64,000 bases of DNA from positions 20,264,503 through 20,328,502 of the forward strand of contig CM019715.1 of the NCBI GenBank assembly GCA_009760885.1, written 5' to 3'. Below, piece by piece: positions 43,069 to 54,529 of the stretch. A program made the translations under genes and the position numbers. Origin of the DNA: Achatina immaculata (Eukaryota; Mollusca; Gastropoda; Stylommatophora; Achatinidae). Within the stretch, counting starts at the first letter, position 1, and the number at the start of each line of letters is the position of its first letter. The notes under the pieces are model-generated. The model saw nothing but the letters and a program-made list of their open reading frames with translations, searched no databases and was not told the DNA's origin.

Positions 43069-46000
43069 AGTAATGAAAGTAGACAGAGGTGTATGGTTCT
43101 AGTAATGAAAGTAGACAGAGGTGTATGGTTCTAGTAATGAAAGTAGACAGAGGTGTATGGTTCTAGTAATGAAAGTAGACAGAGGTGTATGGTTCTAGTA
43201 ATGAAAGTAGACAGAGGTGTATGGTTCTAGTAATGAAAGTAGACAGAGGTGTATGGTTCTAGTAATGAAAGTAGACAGAGGTGTATGGTTCTAGTAATGA
43301 AAGTAGACAGAGGTGTATGGTTCTAGTAATGAAAGTAGACAGAGGTGTATGGTTCTAGTAATGAAAGTAGACAGAGGTGTATGGTTCTAGTAATGAAAGT
43401 AGACAGAGGTGTATGGTTCTAGTAATGAAAGTAGACAGAGGTGTATGGTTCTAGTAATGAAAGTAGACAGAGGTGTATGGTTCTAGTAATGAAAGTAGAC
43501 AGAGGTGTATGGTTCTAGTAATGAAAGTAGACAGAGGTGTATGGTTCTAGTAATGAAAGTAGACAGAGGTGTATGGTTCTAGTAATGAAAGTAGACAGAG
43601 GTGTATGGTTCTAGTAATGAAAGTAGACAGAGGTGTATGGTTCTAGTAATGAAAGTAGACAGAGGTGTATGGTTCTAGTAATGAAAGTAGACAGAGGTGT
43701 ATGGTTCTAGTAATGAAAGTAGACAGAGGTGTATGGTTCTAGTAATGAAAGTAGACAGAGGTGTATGGTTCTAGTAATGAAAGTAGACAGAGGTGTATGG
43801 TTCTAGTAATGAAAGTAGACAGAGGTGTATGGTTCTAGTAATGAAAGTAGACAGAGGTGTATGGTTCTAGTAATGAAAGTAGACAGAGGTGTATGGTTCT
43901 AGTAATGAAAGTAGACAGAGGTGTATGGTTCTAGTAATGAAAGTAGACAGAGGTGTATGGTTCTAGTAATGAAAGTAGACAGAGGTGTATGGTTCTAGTA
44001 ATGAAAGTAGACAGAGGTGTATGGTTCTAGTAATGAAAGTAGACAGAGGTGTATGGTTCTAGTAATGAAAGTAGACAGAGGTGTATGGTTCTAGTAATGA
44101 AAGTAGACAGAGGTGTATGGTTCTAGTAATGAAAGTAGACAGAGGTGTATGGTTCTAGTAATGAAAGTAGACAGAGGTGTATGGTTCTAGTAATGAAAGT
44201 AGACAGAGGTGTATGGTTCTAGTAATGAAAGTAGACAGAGGTGTATGGTTCTAGTAATGAAAGTAGACAGAGGTGTATGGTTCTAGTAATGAAAGTAGAC
44301 AGAGGTGTATGGTTCTAGTAATGAAAGTAGACAGAGGTGTATGGTTCTAGTAATGAAAGTAGACAGAGGTGTATGGTTCTAGTAATGAAAGTAGACAGAG
44401 GTGTATGGTTCTAGTAATGAAAGTAGACAGAGGTGTATGGTTCTAGTAATGAAAGTAGACAGAGGTGTATGGTTCTAGTAATGAAAGTAGACAGAGGTGT
44501 ATGGTTCTAGTAATGAAAGTAGACAGAGGTGTATGGTTCTAGTAATGAAAGTAGACAGAGGTGTATGGTTCTAGTAATGAAAGTAGACAGAGGTGTATGG
44601 TTCTAGTAATGAAAGTAGACAGAGGTGTATGGTTCTAGTAATGAAAGTAGACAGAGGTGTATGGTTCTAGTAATGAAAGTAGACAGAGGTGTATGGTTCT
44701 AGTAATGAAAGTAGACAGAGGTGTATGGTTCTAGTAATGAAAGTAGACAGAGGTGTATGGTTCTAGTAATGAAAGTAGACAGAGGTGTATGGTTCTAGTA
44801 ATGAAAGTAGACAGAGGTGTATGGTTCTAGTAATGAAAGTAGACAGAGGTGTATGGTTCTAGTAATGAAAGTAGATAGAGGTGTATGGTTCTAGTAATGA
44901 AAGTAGACAGAGGTGTATGGTTCTAGTAATGAAAGTAGACAGAGGTGTATGGTTCTAGTAATGAAAGTAGACAGAGGTGTATGGTTCTAGTAATGAAAGT
45001 AGACAGAGGTGTATGGTTCTAGTAATGAAAGTAGACAGAGGTGTATGGTTCTAGTAATGAAAGTAGACAGAGGTGTATGGTTCTAGTAATGAAAGTAGAC
45101 AGAGGTGTATGGTTCTAGTAATGAAAGTAGACAGAGGTGTATGGTTCTAGTAATGAAAGTAGACAGAGGTGTATGGTTCTAGTAATGAAAGTAGACAGAG
45201 GTGTATGGTTCTAGTAATGAAAGTAGACAGAGGTGTATGGTTCTAGTAATGAAAGTAGACAGAGGTGTATGGTTCTAGTAATGAAAGTAGACAGAGGTGT
45301 ATGGTTCTAGTAATGAAAGTAGACAGAGGTGTATGGTTCTAGTAATGAAAGTAGACAGAGGTGTATGGTTCTAGTAATGAAAGTAGACAGAGGTGTATGG
45401 TTCTAGTAATGAAAGTAGACAGAGGTGTATGGTTCTAGTAATGAAAGTAGACAGAGGTGTATGGTTCTAGTAATGAAAGTAGACAGAGGTGTATGGTTCT
45501 AGTAATGAAAGTAGACAGAGGTGTATGGTTCTAGTAATGAAAGTAGACAGAGGTGTATGGTTCTAGTAATGAAAGTAGACAGAGGTGTATGGTTCTAGTA
45601 ATGAAAGTAGACAGAGGTGTATGGTTCTAGTAATGAAAGTAGACAGAGGTGTATGGTTCTAGTAATGAAAGTAGACAGAGGTGTATGGTTCTAGTAATGA
45701 AAGTAGACAGAGGTGTATGGTTCTAGTAATGAAAGTAGACAGAGGTGTATGGTTCTAGTAATGAAAGTAGACAGAGGTGTATGGTTCTAGTAATGAAAGT
45801 AGACAGAGGTGTATGGTTCTAGTAATGAAAGTAGACAGAGGTGTATGGTTCTAGTAATGAAAGTAGACAGAGGTGTATGGTTCTAGTAATGAAAGTAGAC
45901 AGAGGTGTATGGTTCTAGTAATGAAAGTAGACAGAGGTGTATGGTTCTAGTAATGAAAGTAGACAGAGGTGTATGGTTCTAGTAATGAAAGTAGACAGAG

Positions 46001-46416
46001 GTGTATGGTTCTAGTAATGAAAGTAGACAGAGGTGTATGGTTCTAGTAATGAAAGTAGATAGAGGTGTATGGTTCTAGTAATGAAAGTAGATAGAGGTGT
46101 ATGGTTCTAGTAATGAAAGTAGACAGAGGTGTATGGTTCTAGTAATGAAAGTAGACAGAGGTGTATGGTTCTAGTAATGAAAGTAGACAGAGGTGTATGG
46201 TTCTAGTAATGAAAGTAGACAGAGGTGTATGGTTCTAGTAATGAAAGTAGACAGAGGTGTATGGTTCTAGTAATGAAAGTAGACAGAGGTGTATGGTTCT
46301 AGTAATGAAAGTAGATAGAGGTGTATGGTTCTAGTAATGAAAGTAGACAGAGGTGTATGGTTCTAGTAATGAAAGTAGACAGAGGTGTATGGTTCTAGTA
46401 ATGAAAGTAGATAGAG
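43069..46416 (+). repeat. 32-bp array, about 105 copies, embedded in the 41-bp array
   Basis: The unit is AGTAATGAAAGTAGACAGAG followed by GTGTATGGTTCT. Nearly all units are identical. The one recurrent variant is GTAGATAG for GTAGACAG (near 44875 and several times at 46058-46410). Both edges join the 41-bp array at GTCT (43065-43068 and 46417-46420). Confidence 0.97.
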
Positions 46417-47425
46417 GTCTGACTTGAACTATCAACCAGTGACATGACCAGATCTTTGTCTGACTTGAACTATCAACCAGTGACATGACCAGGGCTTTGT
46501 CTGACTTGAACTATCAACCAGTGACATGACCAGATCTTTGTCTGACTTGAACTATCAACCAGTGACATGACCAGGGCTTTGCCTGACTTGAACTATCAAC
46601 CAGTGACATGGCCAGATCTTTGTCTGACTTGAACTATCAACCAGTGACATGGCCAGATCTTTGTCTGACTTGAACTATCAACCAGTGACATGACCAGGGC
46701 TTTGTCTGACTTGAACTATCAACCAGTGACATGGCCAGGGCTTTGTCTGACTTGAACTATCAACCAGTGACATGGCCAGATCTTTGTCTGACTTGAACTA
46801 TCAACCAGTGACATGGCCAGATCTTTGTCTGACTTGAACTATCAACCAGTGACATGGCCAGATCTTTGTCTGACTTGAACTATCAACCAGTGACATGACC
46901 AGGGCTTTGTCTGACTTGAACTATCAACCAGTGACATGACCAGGGCTTTGTCTGACTTGAACTATCAACCAGTGACATGACCAGGGCTTTGTCTGACTTG
47001 AACTATCAACCAGTGACATGACCAGGGCTTTGTCTGACTTGAACTATCAACCAGTGACATGACCAGGGCTTTGTCTGACTTGGACTACCAACCAGTGACA
47101 TGACCAGGGCTTTGTCTGACTTGAACTATCAACCAGTGACATGACCAGGGCTTTGTCTGACTTGAACTATCAACCAGTGACATGACCAGGGCTTTGTCTG
47201 ACTTGGACTACCAACCAGTGACATGACCAGATCTTTGTCTGACTTGGACTACCAACCAGTGACATGACCAGGGCTTTGTCTGACTTGGACTACCAACCAG
47301 TGACATGACCAGGGCTTCATCTGACATGGACCAACCATTGACATGACAAAGGCTTTGTCTGACTTGGACCAACCATTGACATGATCAGGGCTTAGTCTGA
47401 CTTGGACTGCCAACCAGTGATATGA
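46417..47425 (+). repeat. 41-bp array, right block, about 25 copies
   Basis: The first ten units repeat, variant by variant, the ten units at 42655-43064, including the private GCTTTGCC change (42819-42821 and 46581-46583). The last units (47320-47425) are degraded, as usual at array ends. Confidence 0.95.
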
Positions 47426-47564
47426 GAAATGAATTAATAAAATCCTTCACTACTGATTTGCTCCAAGAAAAAAAAAAAAGCTGAAGGAAGAAGAAATTGA
47501 ACATATTTTTTTTTTTGGGTTTTTCTTGGAAATTCATATTTCTATGTAAAAAATCGACGCATCA
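47426..47564. other. spacer after the 41-bp array
   Basis: A- and T-rich; no gene. Confidence 0.5.
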
Positions 47565-47745
47565 AAGAGCACAAAAAAAAAAGAAACATTACTATCCAAC
47601 AAACTGGTAACAAAAAAAAGAAACATTACTATCCAACAAACTGGTAACAAAAAAAAGGAAACATTACTATCCAACAAACAGGTAACAAAAAAAAAAGAAA
47701 CACTACTATCCAACAAACTGGTAACAAAAAAAAGAAAGAAACTTA
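47565..47745 (+). repeat. about 38-bp A-rich minisatellite, about 4.5 copies
   Basis: The unit is AAACATTACTATCCAACAAA followed by CTGGTAAC and a variable A run. Confidence 0.85.
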
Positions 47746-48088
47746 TCATAAGAAAACGAAAGAAATTTAGTTGATATAAAATCTTGACTATTTTTTAATG
47801 CTGTAAAGATCTTTCAAGGTGACATTTCTGACTGACGCAGTCTGTAGACATCTGTCATGTTAAAGTTAATGTGGCTGTATCGTGCCTGCTACAGATATTG
47901 AAATCTGAGGGCGTTCTACCATGTAAATGACCAAACAAAAAAAATAATACAGATAAACAAGTAACCGTATCAGGAAAAAAAAAGATATTTCCTATTTGTT
48001 AAAATGACAGACATTTACTATTCTTAAAATAGTATTAACTGCACGAGTTCTATAGAGATTAGAGAAATTACTACTGCAGTAAAACTGG
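47746..48088. other. no feature recognised
   Basis: AT-rich spacer between the arrays. Confidence 0.4.
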
Positions 48089-48508
48089 TTCTAGTAATGA
48101 AAGTAGACAGAGGTGTATGGTTCTAGTAATGAAAGTAGACAGAGGTGTATGGTTGAAGTAATGAAAGTAGACAGAGGTATATGGTTCTAGTAATGAAAGT
48201 AGATAGAGGTGTATGGTTCTAGTAATGAAAGTAGATAGAGGTGTATGGTTCTAGTAATGAAAGTAGACAGAGGTGTATGGTTCTAGTAATGAAAGTAGAC
48301 AGAGGTGTATGGTTCTAGTAATGAAAGTAGACAGAGGTGTATGGTTCTAGTAATGAAAGTAGACAGAGGTGTATGGTTCTAGTAATGAAAGTAGACAGAG
48401 GTGTATGGTTCTAGTAATGAAAGTAGACAGAGGTGTATGGTTCTAGTAATGAAAGTAGATAGAGGTGTATGGTTCTAGTAATGAAAGTAGACAGAGGTGT
48501 ATGGTTCA
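48089..48508 (+). repeat. second 32-bp array, 13 copies, more diverged
   Basis: Same unit as the 43-46 kb array, with more variants (GTTGAAG for GTTCTAG, GTATATGG, several GATAG). It runs straight into TGTATGGTTCAGTTTTACAG of the Penelope-related segment. Confidence 0.95.
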
Positions 48509-48885
48509 GTTTTACAGAAAGATAGAAAGAGTAAGGAAACTGAACAGAATGTCAGAAAGTGAAATGAGCACATACAAATGAAGAACACATATTTCAACAT
48601 TTCGGCAAAAGCCGTTTTTTCAAGGATCACATACAAAAACAACACAACAGATAAAAACATGAAAGTTAAATGAAAAATATAGACAGCTTTCTTTTGGCCT
48701 CTTCCTAGTAGGAAAGACGGACACAACATGCGCCAAAATGTAGGAGGTGATTCTTGAAAGAAGCTTTTAACGATACTTTTGATTGTTGTATGTTCTTCAT
48801 TTGTATGTGCTCATTAATGTTTCTTCCACTTTCATCACTCTCTCTATCTTTTTGTAAAGCTGAACCATACAGGAGTTCTATATTA
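48500..48885. mobile_element. Penelope-related inverted repeat with hammerhead-like cores
   Basis: The left arm (48500-48626) and the complement of the right arm (48745-48885) both read TATGGTTCAG.TTTACA.AAAG, ATAGA.AGAGT and GAGCACATACAAATGAAGAA. Each arm is followed inward by a hammerhead-like string: the complement of 48599-48626 reads CCTTGAAAAAACGGCTTTTG then CCGAAATG, with stem II CGGC/GCCG, and the right arm has a weaker CTTGAAAGAAGCTTTT. Related to 23540-23685. Confidence 0.55.
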
Positions 48886-49167
48886 CTTTCCGGTTTATGA
48901 ATCTTACAAATGAGCATGGGAAGCAATGCAGTCCAGCAATCATAAAAATATCAGCTTTTCATACGCCATTGTCAGACACAGCCATATATTCTGATTTGTT
49001 CTTTTCTTTTTTTGTTTGTTTTACATTTCATAATTGTTTATTGATTGATCATTCTCAAGAGCTCGCTGAATTCATTTAATGAAAAGATGTTTTCTGCATT
49101 ACTGCGGTTGTTTGGCATTAGTGTCCAACAAATTAGATGAAATCTGCATTGTGTGTGGAGAAAATTA
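48886..49167. other. no feature recognised
   Basis: No array or gene. Confidence 0.4.
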
Positions 49168-49680
49168 GATAGAAATATAGACGGACACGTAGACAGACAG
49201 ACAGACAATCACCCACCCACACAGCCAGTCAGGCAGCAGGCCAGACAAACAGACAATCAGTCAGACAGACAACCATCCAACCAGCCAGCCAGCAGGACCG
49301 ACAACCAGCCAGCTAGCCAGCCAGACATACAGACAGACAACCACCCAGCCAGCCAGCCAGACAGACAACCACCCGGCCAGCCAGCCAGACAGACAGACAA
49401 AGAGACTGACAGACAACCAGCCACCCAACAAGACAATCAGCCAGACATACATACAGACAGACAACCAGCCAGCCAGACAGATAGGCAACCACCCAGCCAG
49501 CCAGACATACAGACAACCAGCCAGCAAGCCAACCAGATAGACAACCACCCAGCCAGTCAGACAGACAGACAGAAAACCACCCAGCAAGCCAGTCAGACAG
49601 ACACAACCAGCCAGCCAGACAGACATCTAGCCAGACAGCCAGCCAACCAGCCAGCCAGCTATAGGCAGACAGACAACCGG
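49168..49680 (+). repeat. CAGA/CCAGC low-complexity tract
   Basis: Irregular mixture of CAGA, CAGC and ACAACCA units. Open frames on both strands (RQTDNQPASQ-type and WLAGWLSVCL-type) are by-products. Confidence 0.9.
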
Positions 49681-50239
49681 ACTCTTTACTGAAGTCATAA
49701 TGAGAAATAATCTCATGTCTCTAAAAGGAGCATTCTATGCACAAATCAGCTACATAACAAAAATCACTAATAGAGTGCAGTATAGGCTAGAAAACAATCA
49801 CATTCTCAACTAATCATGCATAACACCGATCCTAACACATTCTCAATCGAGAATTAATTCAAACTCATTCTAATCTCCGAATCATAATCCATAAAATCTC
49901 GTCCTCTCATTCCTTAAATATGTGCTAACTATTTCCCTAAATCTTCCTGAAGTTTCTATCATGAGAATCACTAAGCCCGTGATTCTACCTGTTTACAACC
50001 TTCAGACGAAAACTCATTGGACATTCCGAAAATAACTTTTCTGTTACAAACATGTCAAGGATAAGTTCATAAAAATAATCAGACATCTCTTGGAATTTAG
50101 CGTCTCAACTCTGACCTTTCAATGGAACTCTTGTACACCAAAAATACCAAGGGCTTTAAATCAAATGGTCAAAATATTAAAATTATTATATCCCTACCAT
50201 AAGAATCCAAACACTGTAACAGTAAATTTTCCAATATAC
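49681..50239. other. AT-rich DNA with weak similarity to 33.2-33.5 kb
   Basis: See 32986-34080. No open frame of interest. Confidence 0.35.
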
Positions 50240-50472
50240 TGTTATACAACCAGCCAACCAGACAGATAGACAACCACTCAGTCAGAAAGCAAACGAGCCA
50301 ACCAACCAGCCAGCCAACCAGCCAGCCAGATAGACAGAGAAGCAGCCAACAAGACAGACAGACAACCAGACAGCCAGATAGACAGAGAAGCAACCAACAA
50401 GACAGACAGACAACCAGACAGCCAGACAGACAACCAGCCAACCCGCCAGATAGATAACCGGCCGGCCAGCCA
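50240..50472 (+). repeat. CAGA/CCAGC tract, second block
   Basis: Same composition as 49168-49680. Confidence 0.85.
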
Positions 50473-50482
50473 GAATGACAGA

Positions 50483-50487
50483 CAGAC

Positions 50488-50561
<74 letters not shown>
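50483..50561. repeat. (GATA)n microsatellite, about 20 units
   Basis: Pure GATA run between the CAGA-type and GTCT-type tracts. Confidence 0.95.
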
Positions 50562-50563
<2 letters not shown>

Positions 50564-50937
50564 AAGAGTCTATCTTTCTCTTTGTCTTTCTGTCAGTAAG
50601 TCTGTCTGCCTTTTTCTCTGCCTTTGTGTCATTCAGTCTGTCTGTCTGTCTGTCTTTCTGTCGGTCAGTCAGTCTGTCTTTCTATCTGTCTTTATGTCAT
50701 TCAATCTGTCTCTCTGTCTTTCTATCAGTCAGTCTGTCTGTCATTCTGTCAGTCAGTATGTCTGTCTTTTTCTCCGTCTTTCTTTCAGTCAGTCTTTCTG
50801 ACAGTCAGTCTGTCTGTCTTTCTTTCTGTCTTTGTGTCATTCATTCTGTCTGTCTGTCTCTCTGTCTTTCTTTCAGTCAGTCATTCTGTCTGTCTTTCTC
50901 TCTGTCTTTTTGTCAGCCAGTCTGTCTTTACACAGTA
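50562..50937 (+). repeat. GTCT/GTCAGTCA low-complexity tract
   Basis: Essentially the complement of the CAGA tracts, so the region is inverted around the GATA run. Also similar to 37840-37950. Confidence 0.9.
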
Positions 50938-52190
50938 GTGCTCCTCTAATATCGAGAGTGCATGAGAAGAAAAGAAGATAACACGAAGTCTTCTAAACTT
51001 CGATGTGAATTTCGCTTAATATCACAGTGAATCACAAAAGAACGAAGAACTGGCATATTTGTGACCTTTCGAACGTTTTTAATTGTAGAGGAAAAAATCT
51101 CTTTATACAGAATATCGCCGAAATAAACTAAATGTTATCATGTATTATCTTATATAGGTAAAATAATTATTCTATTTTATAATTATTATATTTTGTGACA
51201 TTTTGTGACATTAACAGACGTTAACGTTGTAGAAATCTATAGACAGTAAATTGCAATAGTTAACTGTTTTAACTATCTGTTAACATTCAGTTACTGGTAG
51301 GTTAAGATGATGATGATGATGTTAATAATAATAATAATCATAATTCCAACAGTATGCCCCCAGTCTCAGATTTAAGAAATAGTTAATAAAATATAGAAGA
51401 GCCGTGCTTGTCACTGTAATGAATCACAATAAATCTGGTGGAACTACAGGTAACAGACAGGTAAGAAAGCAGGTGTGAGTGCACTCTATCCCAAGAAGGT
51501 TAGTTACAGATGTTATAAGAGCATAGTACACACACACAAAAAAACTACAACAAAAGTTACATATGAGGGGAGGAAATCGATATCATACACCAGTGAAAGG
51601 AGGAAGTACTGGAAGAAAGACTGGAGTTTATAAATCTAAATTTATGAACCAGGTAAAAAAAAATGCAGGACCATTGGTCAGTTTGACCTAAATCGCTCAC
51701 GCGAAAAAAAAAACCTGCCTAAATCAGCTTCTTAGTTGTGTGCACATATTTTTAGATATTTCGTGCTCATTTTGTGCCGCCAAGTTTTCGAACTCCCACG
51801 ATTGTTTGTTCATAAATCTTTGAGAGCGTCATGTAGAGATTGTTGCGCCTCTGAATATAGTCCACTCAGGCAACATAGCCAGAAGGATAAAATATTACAA
51901 CAAAGTAAATAGTCCATATGTTTTTTTAACCTGTATGATGAAAGAAGCTATGAATACGTAGATGAACATGAGATAAAATACAAATACAAAGTTATTTTAT
52001 ACTCGTGACATGTCCGCCCTTTTTTTATTACTAAATTAGATTATTTCGAGGACCGTTTCAAATTTATCTTTGAGTAGAAGTTCTTAAGGAACAAAGCTTT
52101 CATTGAAAAATTAATCATCATCATCATTATCATCATCGTGTGACGCGGTGAAAGATGTGGTAAAAAAACTTTAATGATTTTTATAATGTC
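50938..52190. other. no gene seen; small (ATG)n/(AAT)n run at 51307-51340
   Basis: AT-rich DNA; the only repeat noted is the trinucleotide run. Confidence 0.4.
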
Positions 52191-52340
52191 ATTTGTTAAA
52201 AGAAATTGGTGTCACCATCTGGAGAGAGAAGATTAGGAAAAGAAAAGAATGGAGGCGAACTGTATCTGCAGCATTGAGCCTTAAATGCTTGCAAGGCTGA
52301 AGGAGATGAAGAAGAAGAAAGTAGAAGAAGAAGAAGATCA
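52191..52340 (+). mobile_element. possible LINE 3' tail with (GAA)n
   Basis: EWRRTVSAALSLKCLQG-like reading followed by GGCTGAAGGAGATGAAGAAG and GAA repeats resembles LINE 3' ends (W..TV....). Short and uncertain. Confidence 0.3.
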
Positions 52341-52622
52341 TTTGTTAAGCCTTTCTCTTATATCATAAAGCCAGAATCACGGGTCATTTTTTTTCTTGGT
52401 ATAGCGTATTCAAACGCTTCTTCTTTTTATTAAAATGCAATATATAGTAATTATCGATTTCTTTCTTTTCTTTCTTTTCATTTCTTTCTTTCTTTTTTTC
52501 TTTTCATTCTTTTTTTCTTTCTCAGACTTTCCCTATGATCCCGCTGGCGAGCTGCTCCTAACACTCTTCTGAACTTAAATTGAACGTGCCAATTTAAACA
52601 GCGTAGGCTGAAGAATATAATA
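52341..52622. other. pyrimidine-rich spacer
   Basis: TTTCTTTCTT runs at 52460-52525. No gene. Confidence 0.5.
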
Positions 52623-53480
52623 TGTTAGAGAAGATGTAGACAAAGAATATTACGATGCCATAACAATTGGAGGTTATGAAATACCAGAGATTAGATACTC
52701 TGATGACACAGTATTACTGTCCATAACACAAAAAGGAATGGAAAAACGAATTATTTCAGTCCGTAAGAATAGTGAAGAGCAAAACCTCTATCTTAATGCA
52801 AATAAGACAAAAACTGATGATAAATGGCAAAACAAACAAGGCAGCTGATATATGTACTAGTGAGGAAAAACTGGAAGAAGTTGAGAGTTTTGAATATCTT
52901 GGATCACTGTTAACTAATAATGGAGATACAATGAGGGAAATTAAAAGGAGGACATCTATCGCTCTTCAGAAAATAAAACAATTAAAGAATATGTGGAGAG
53001 GAACAGATAAACTACAAAAATAAGATTTTTAAGGCATGCATCTTTCCCATTGCAACATATGCCTGTGAGACCTGGACACTTAACAAAACAGCTGAGAAAC
53101 ACATACATGCTTTAGAATGTAAATGCTACAAAAGAGTTCTTCAAATATCATGGACACAAAAAAGAACAAATATATCCATACTAGAAGAACTTAATACTGA
53201 AGAAGGCTGGTTAATAAAGAGGATTAAAGAGTGAAAACTGAAATATTTTGGACACATTAAACGTCATGATAATCTAGAAAAGACCGTCTTGGAAGAGTAC
53301 ATAATGGGAAAAAGAAAAAGAGGAAGACGAAAGCGAACATGGCTGCAAGACATCGTTGATGATCTGCAAATGGATGCATCAGCAGCAGGCCATCTTGCTC
53401 ACAACCGAGAGGCCTACAGGAGTGCTGTTAGGAGTCAAAGTTCCGGAAGGGACATGCAAATGAATGAGTGAATGAATGAG
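52623..53480 (+). pseudogene. LINE-A copy with mutated catalytic box
   Basis: Starts at GTTAGAGAAGATGTAGACAA, colinear with the minus-strand copy at 32.1-32.98 kb. It reads PEIRYSDDTVLLS, a YADD box with Ala changed to Ser. Frames continue with LEEVESFEYLGSLLTNNGDT, then after frame breaks ACETWTLNKTAEKH and GKRKRGRRKRTWLQDIVDDL, and end in the AATGAGTGAATGAATG tail. At least four frame disruptions are visible. Confidence 0.9.
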
Positions 53481-53704
53481 GATGAAGAAACTGGTGTTTT
53501 TTTCACTTGTTTAGATTTCGATTTTTCGAAGGCATCTCTTGTTGGAGAATTATGTAATGGAAATCTGGCTAAACCTAGTTAGCTTTGCTTGAATTTCCAC
53601 AACAAAATAAATCTCCATAATAAAATTGTCTGTGTTCTGTAATTTTTTCCTGTATTTTTTTTAATTTTGGCGCGAATTTGGTGAACGTGAATTAAATTTT
53701 ATTG
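53481..53704. other. no feature recognised
   Basis: AT-rich. Confidence 0.4.
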
Positions 53705-53790
53705 TTCATTTTATAATTTTAATTCTTCCTTTTATAATTTTAATTCTTCCTTTTAAAATTTTAATTCTTCCTTTTATAATTTTAATTATC
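53705..53790 (+). repeat. 21-bp AT-rich minisatellite, 4 copies
   Basis: The unit is TTTATAATTTTAATTCTTCC plus T. Confidence 0.85.
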
Positions 53791-53998
53791 CCTTTTTCTC
53801 TGAGCATTTCATTAGTGACATACATAAAAAAATTATTATGAAGAAGTAATATAATTTTTTCATAATACAGTTTTAAACACTTCAATTAATGCAAGTTTAA
53901 TCATTTCAGATTATCTTCCGTCATATTTTACTATCCGTTTACATCTTCTGGGCGTGTTCAGTCTCCTTCCATGAAATATTGCTCCAGTCCTTTCTAAC

Positions 53999-54430
53999 AA
54001 GGGTGAGTGAAAAGGTAACCGCAGTAATTTTTATATTAACATAAAGCAGAAAAATATGAGTGAAAAACGTATAACTTATCAAAATAGTCCTCACTACAGT
54101 GAATGTAGGCTTGCTACCGCGTAACTAATGCCCGGATTACTAGAGAGGGAAAAATCTTTTGACTGATCGTGCGTTTTTATCTCATCGTCCGCACTGAACT
54201 TCTTTCCAGCTACGCCACCCTGAGGGTTCCAAACACGTGATGTTCATGGCGCTAGGTCGAGTGAAAATGCAGGATGTGGAATACGTTCAAAAGGCAGATC
54301 AGTAATTTGTAGAGCTGTTGCACGTGAGGCTGTAAGTTATCATGATGTAACAATACACCACGTTTGAGCAAACCGCGATGTTTTGACATGATTGAAGATT
54401 TCAAGTGGTTGTCTTGCAGATCACAGTTAT
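53999..54430 (-). pseudogene. mariner-like transposase C-terminal fragment (SETMAR-like type)
   Basis: Minus-strand reading gives KHRGLLKRGVLLHHDNLQPH (catalytic Asp in HHDN), then RIPHPAFSLDLAP (usually HPPYSPDLAPSD), AGKKFSADDEIK and YIHCSEDYFDKL at the end. The sequence ends at AAGGGTGAGTGAAAAGGTAA near 53999, which resembles the terminal repeat of this mariner type (GGTGAGTG.AAAGTAA..G). The catalytic Asp in the DLAPSD segment is retained, but the downstream Asp is missing at DLAP-stop. The 5' end is lost. Confidence 0.7.
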
Positions 54431-54435
54431 GGATA

Positions 54436-54516
54436 GTGATTCCTTGATGGTTGTATGTAATGTGATTCCTTGATTGTTGTATGTAATGTGATTCCTTGAT
54501 GGTTGTATGTAATGTT
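54436..54516 (+). repeat. 26-bp repeat, 3 copies
   Basis: The unit is GTGATTCCTTGATGGTTGTA followed by TGTAAT; it lies between the mariner fragment and the frame below. Confidence 0.9.
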
Positions 54517-54529
54517 CCAGGATTTGGCA

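Noticed and set aside
43069..46416. CRISPR-like array
   Set aside because: Units are contiguous without variable spacers, and the surroundings are eukaryotic; it is a minisatellite.
49153..49692. 179-codon frame of RQTDNQPASQ-type sequence
   Set aside because: Simple CAGA/CAGC repeat; peptide composition follows directly from the repeat.
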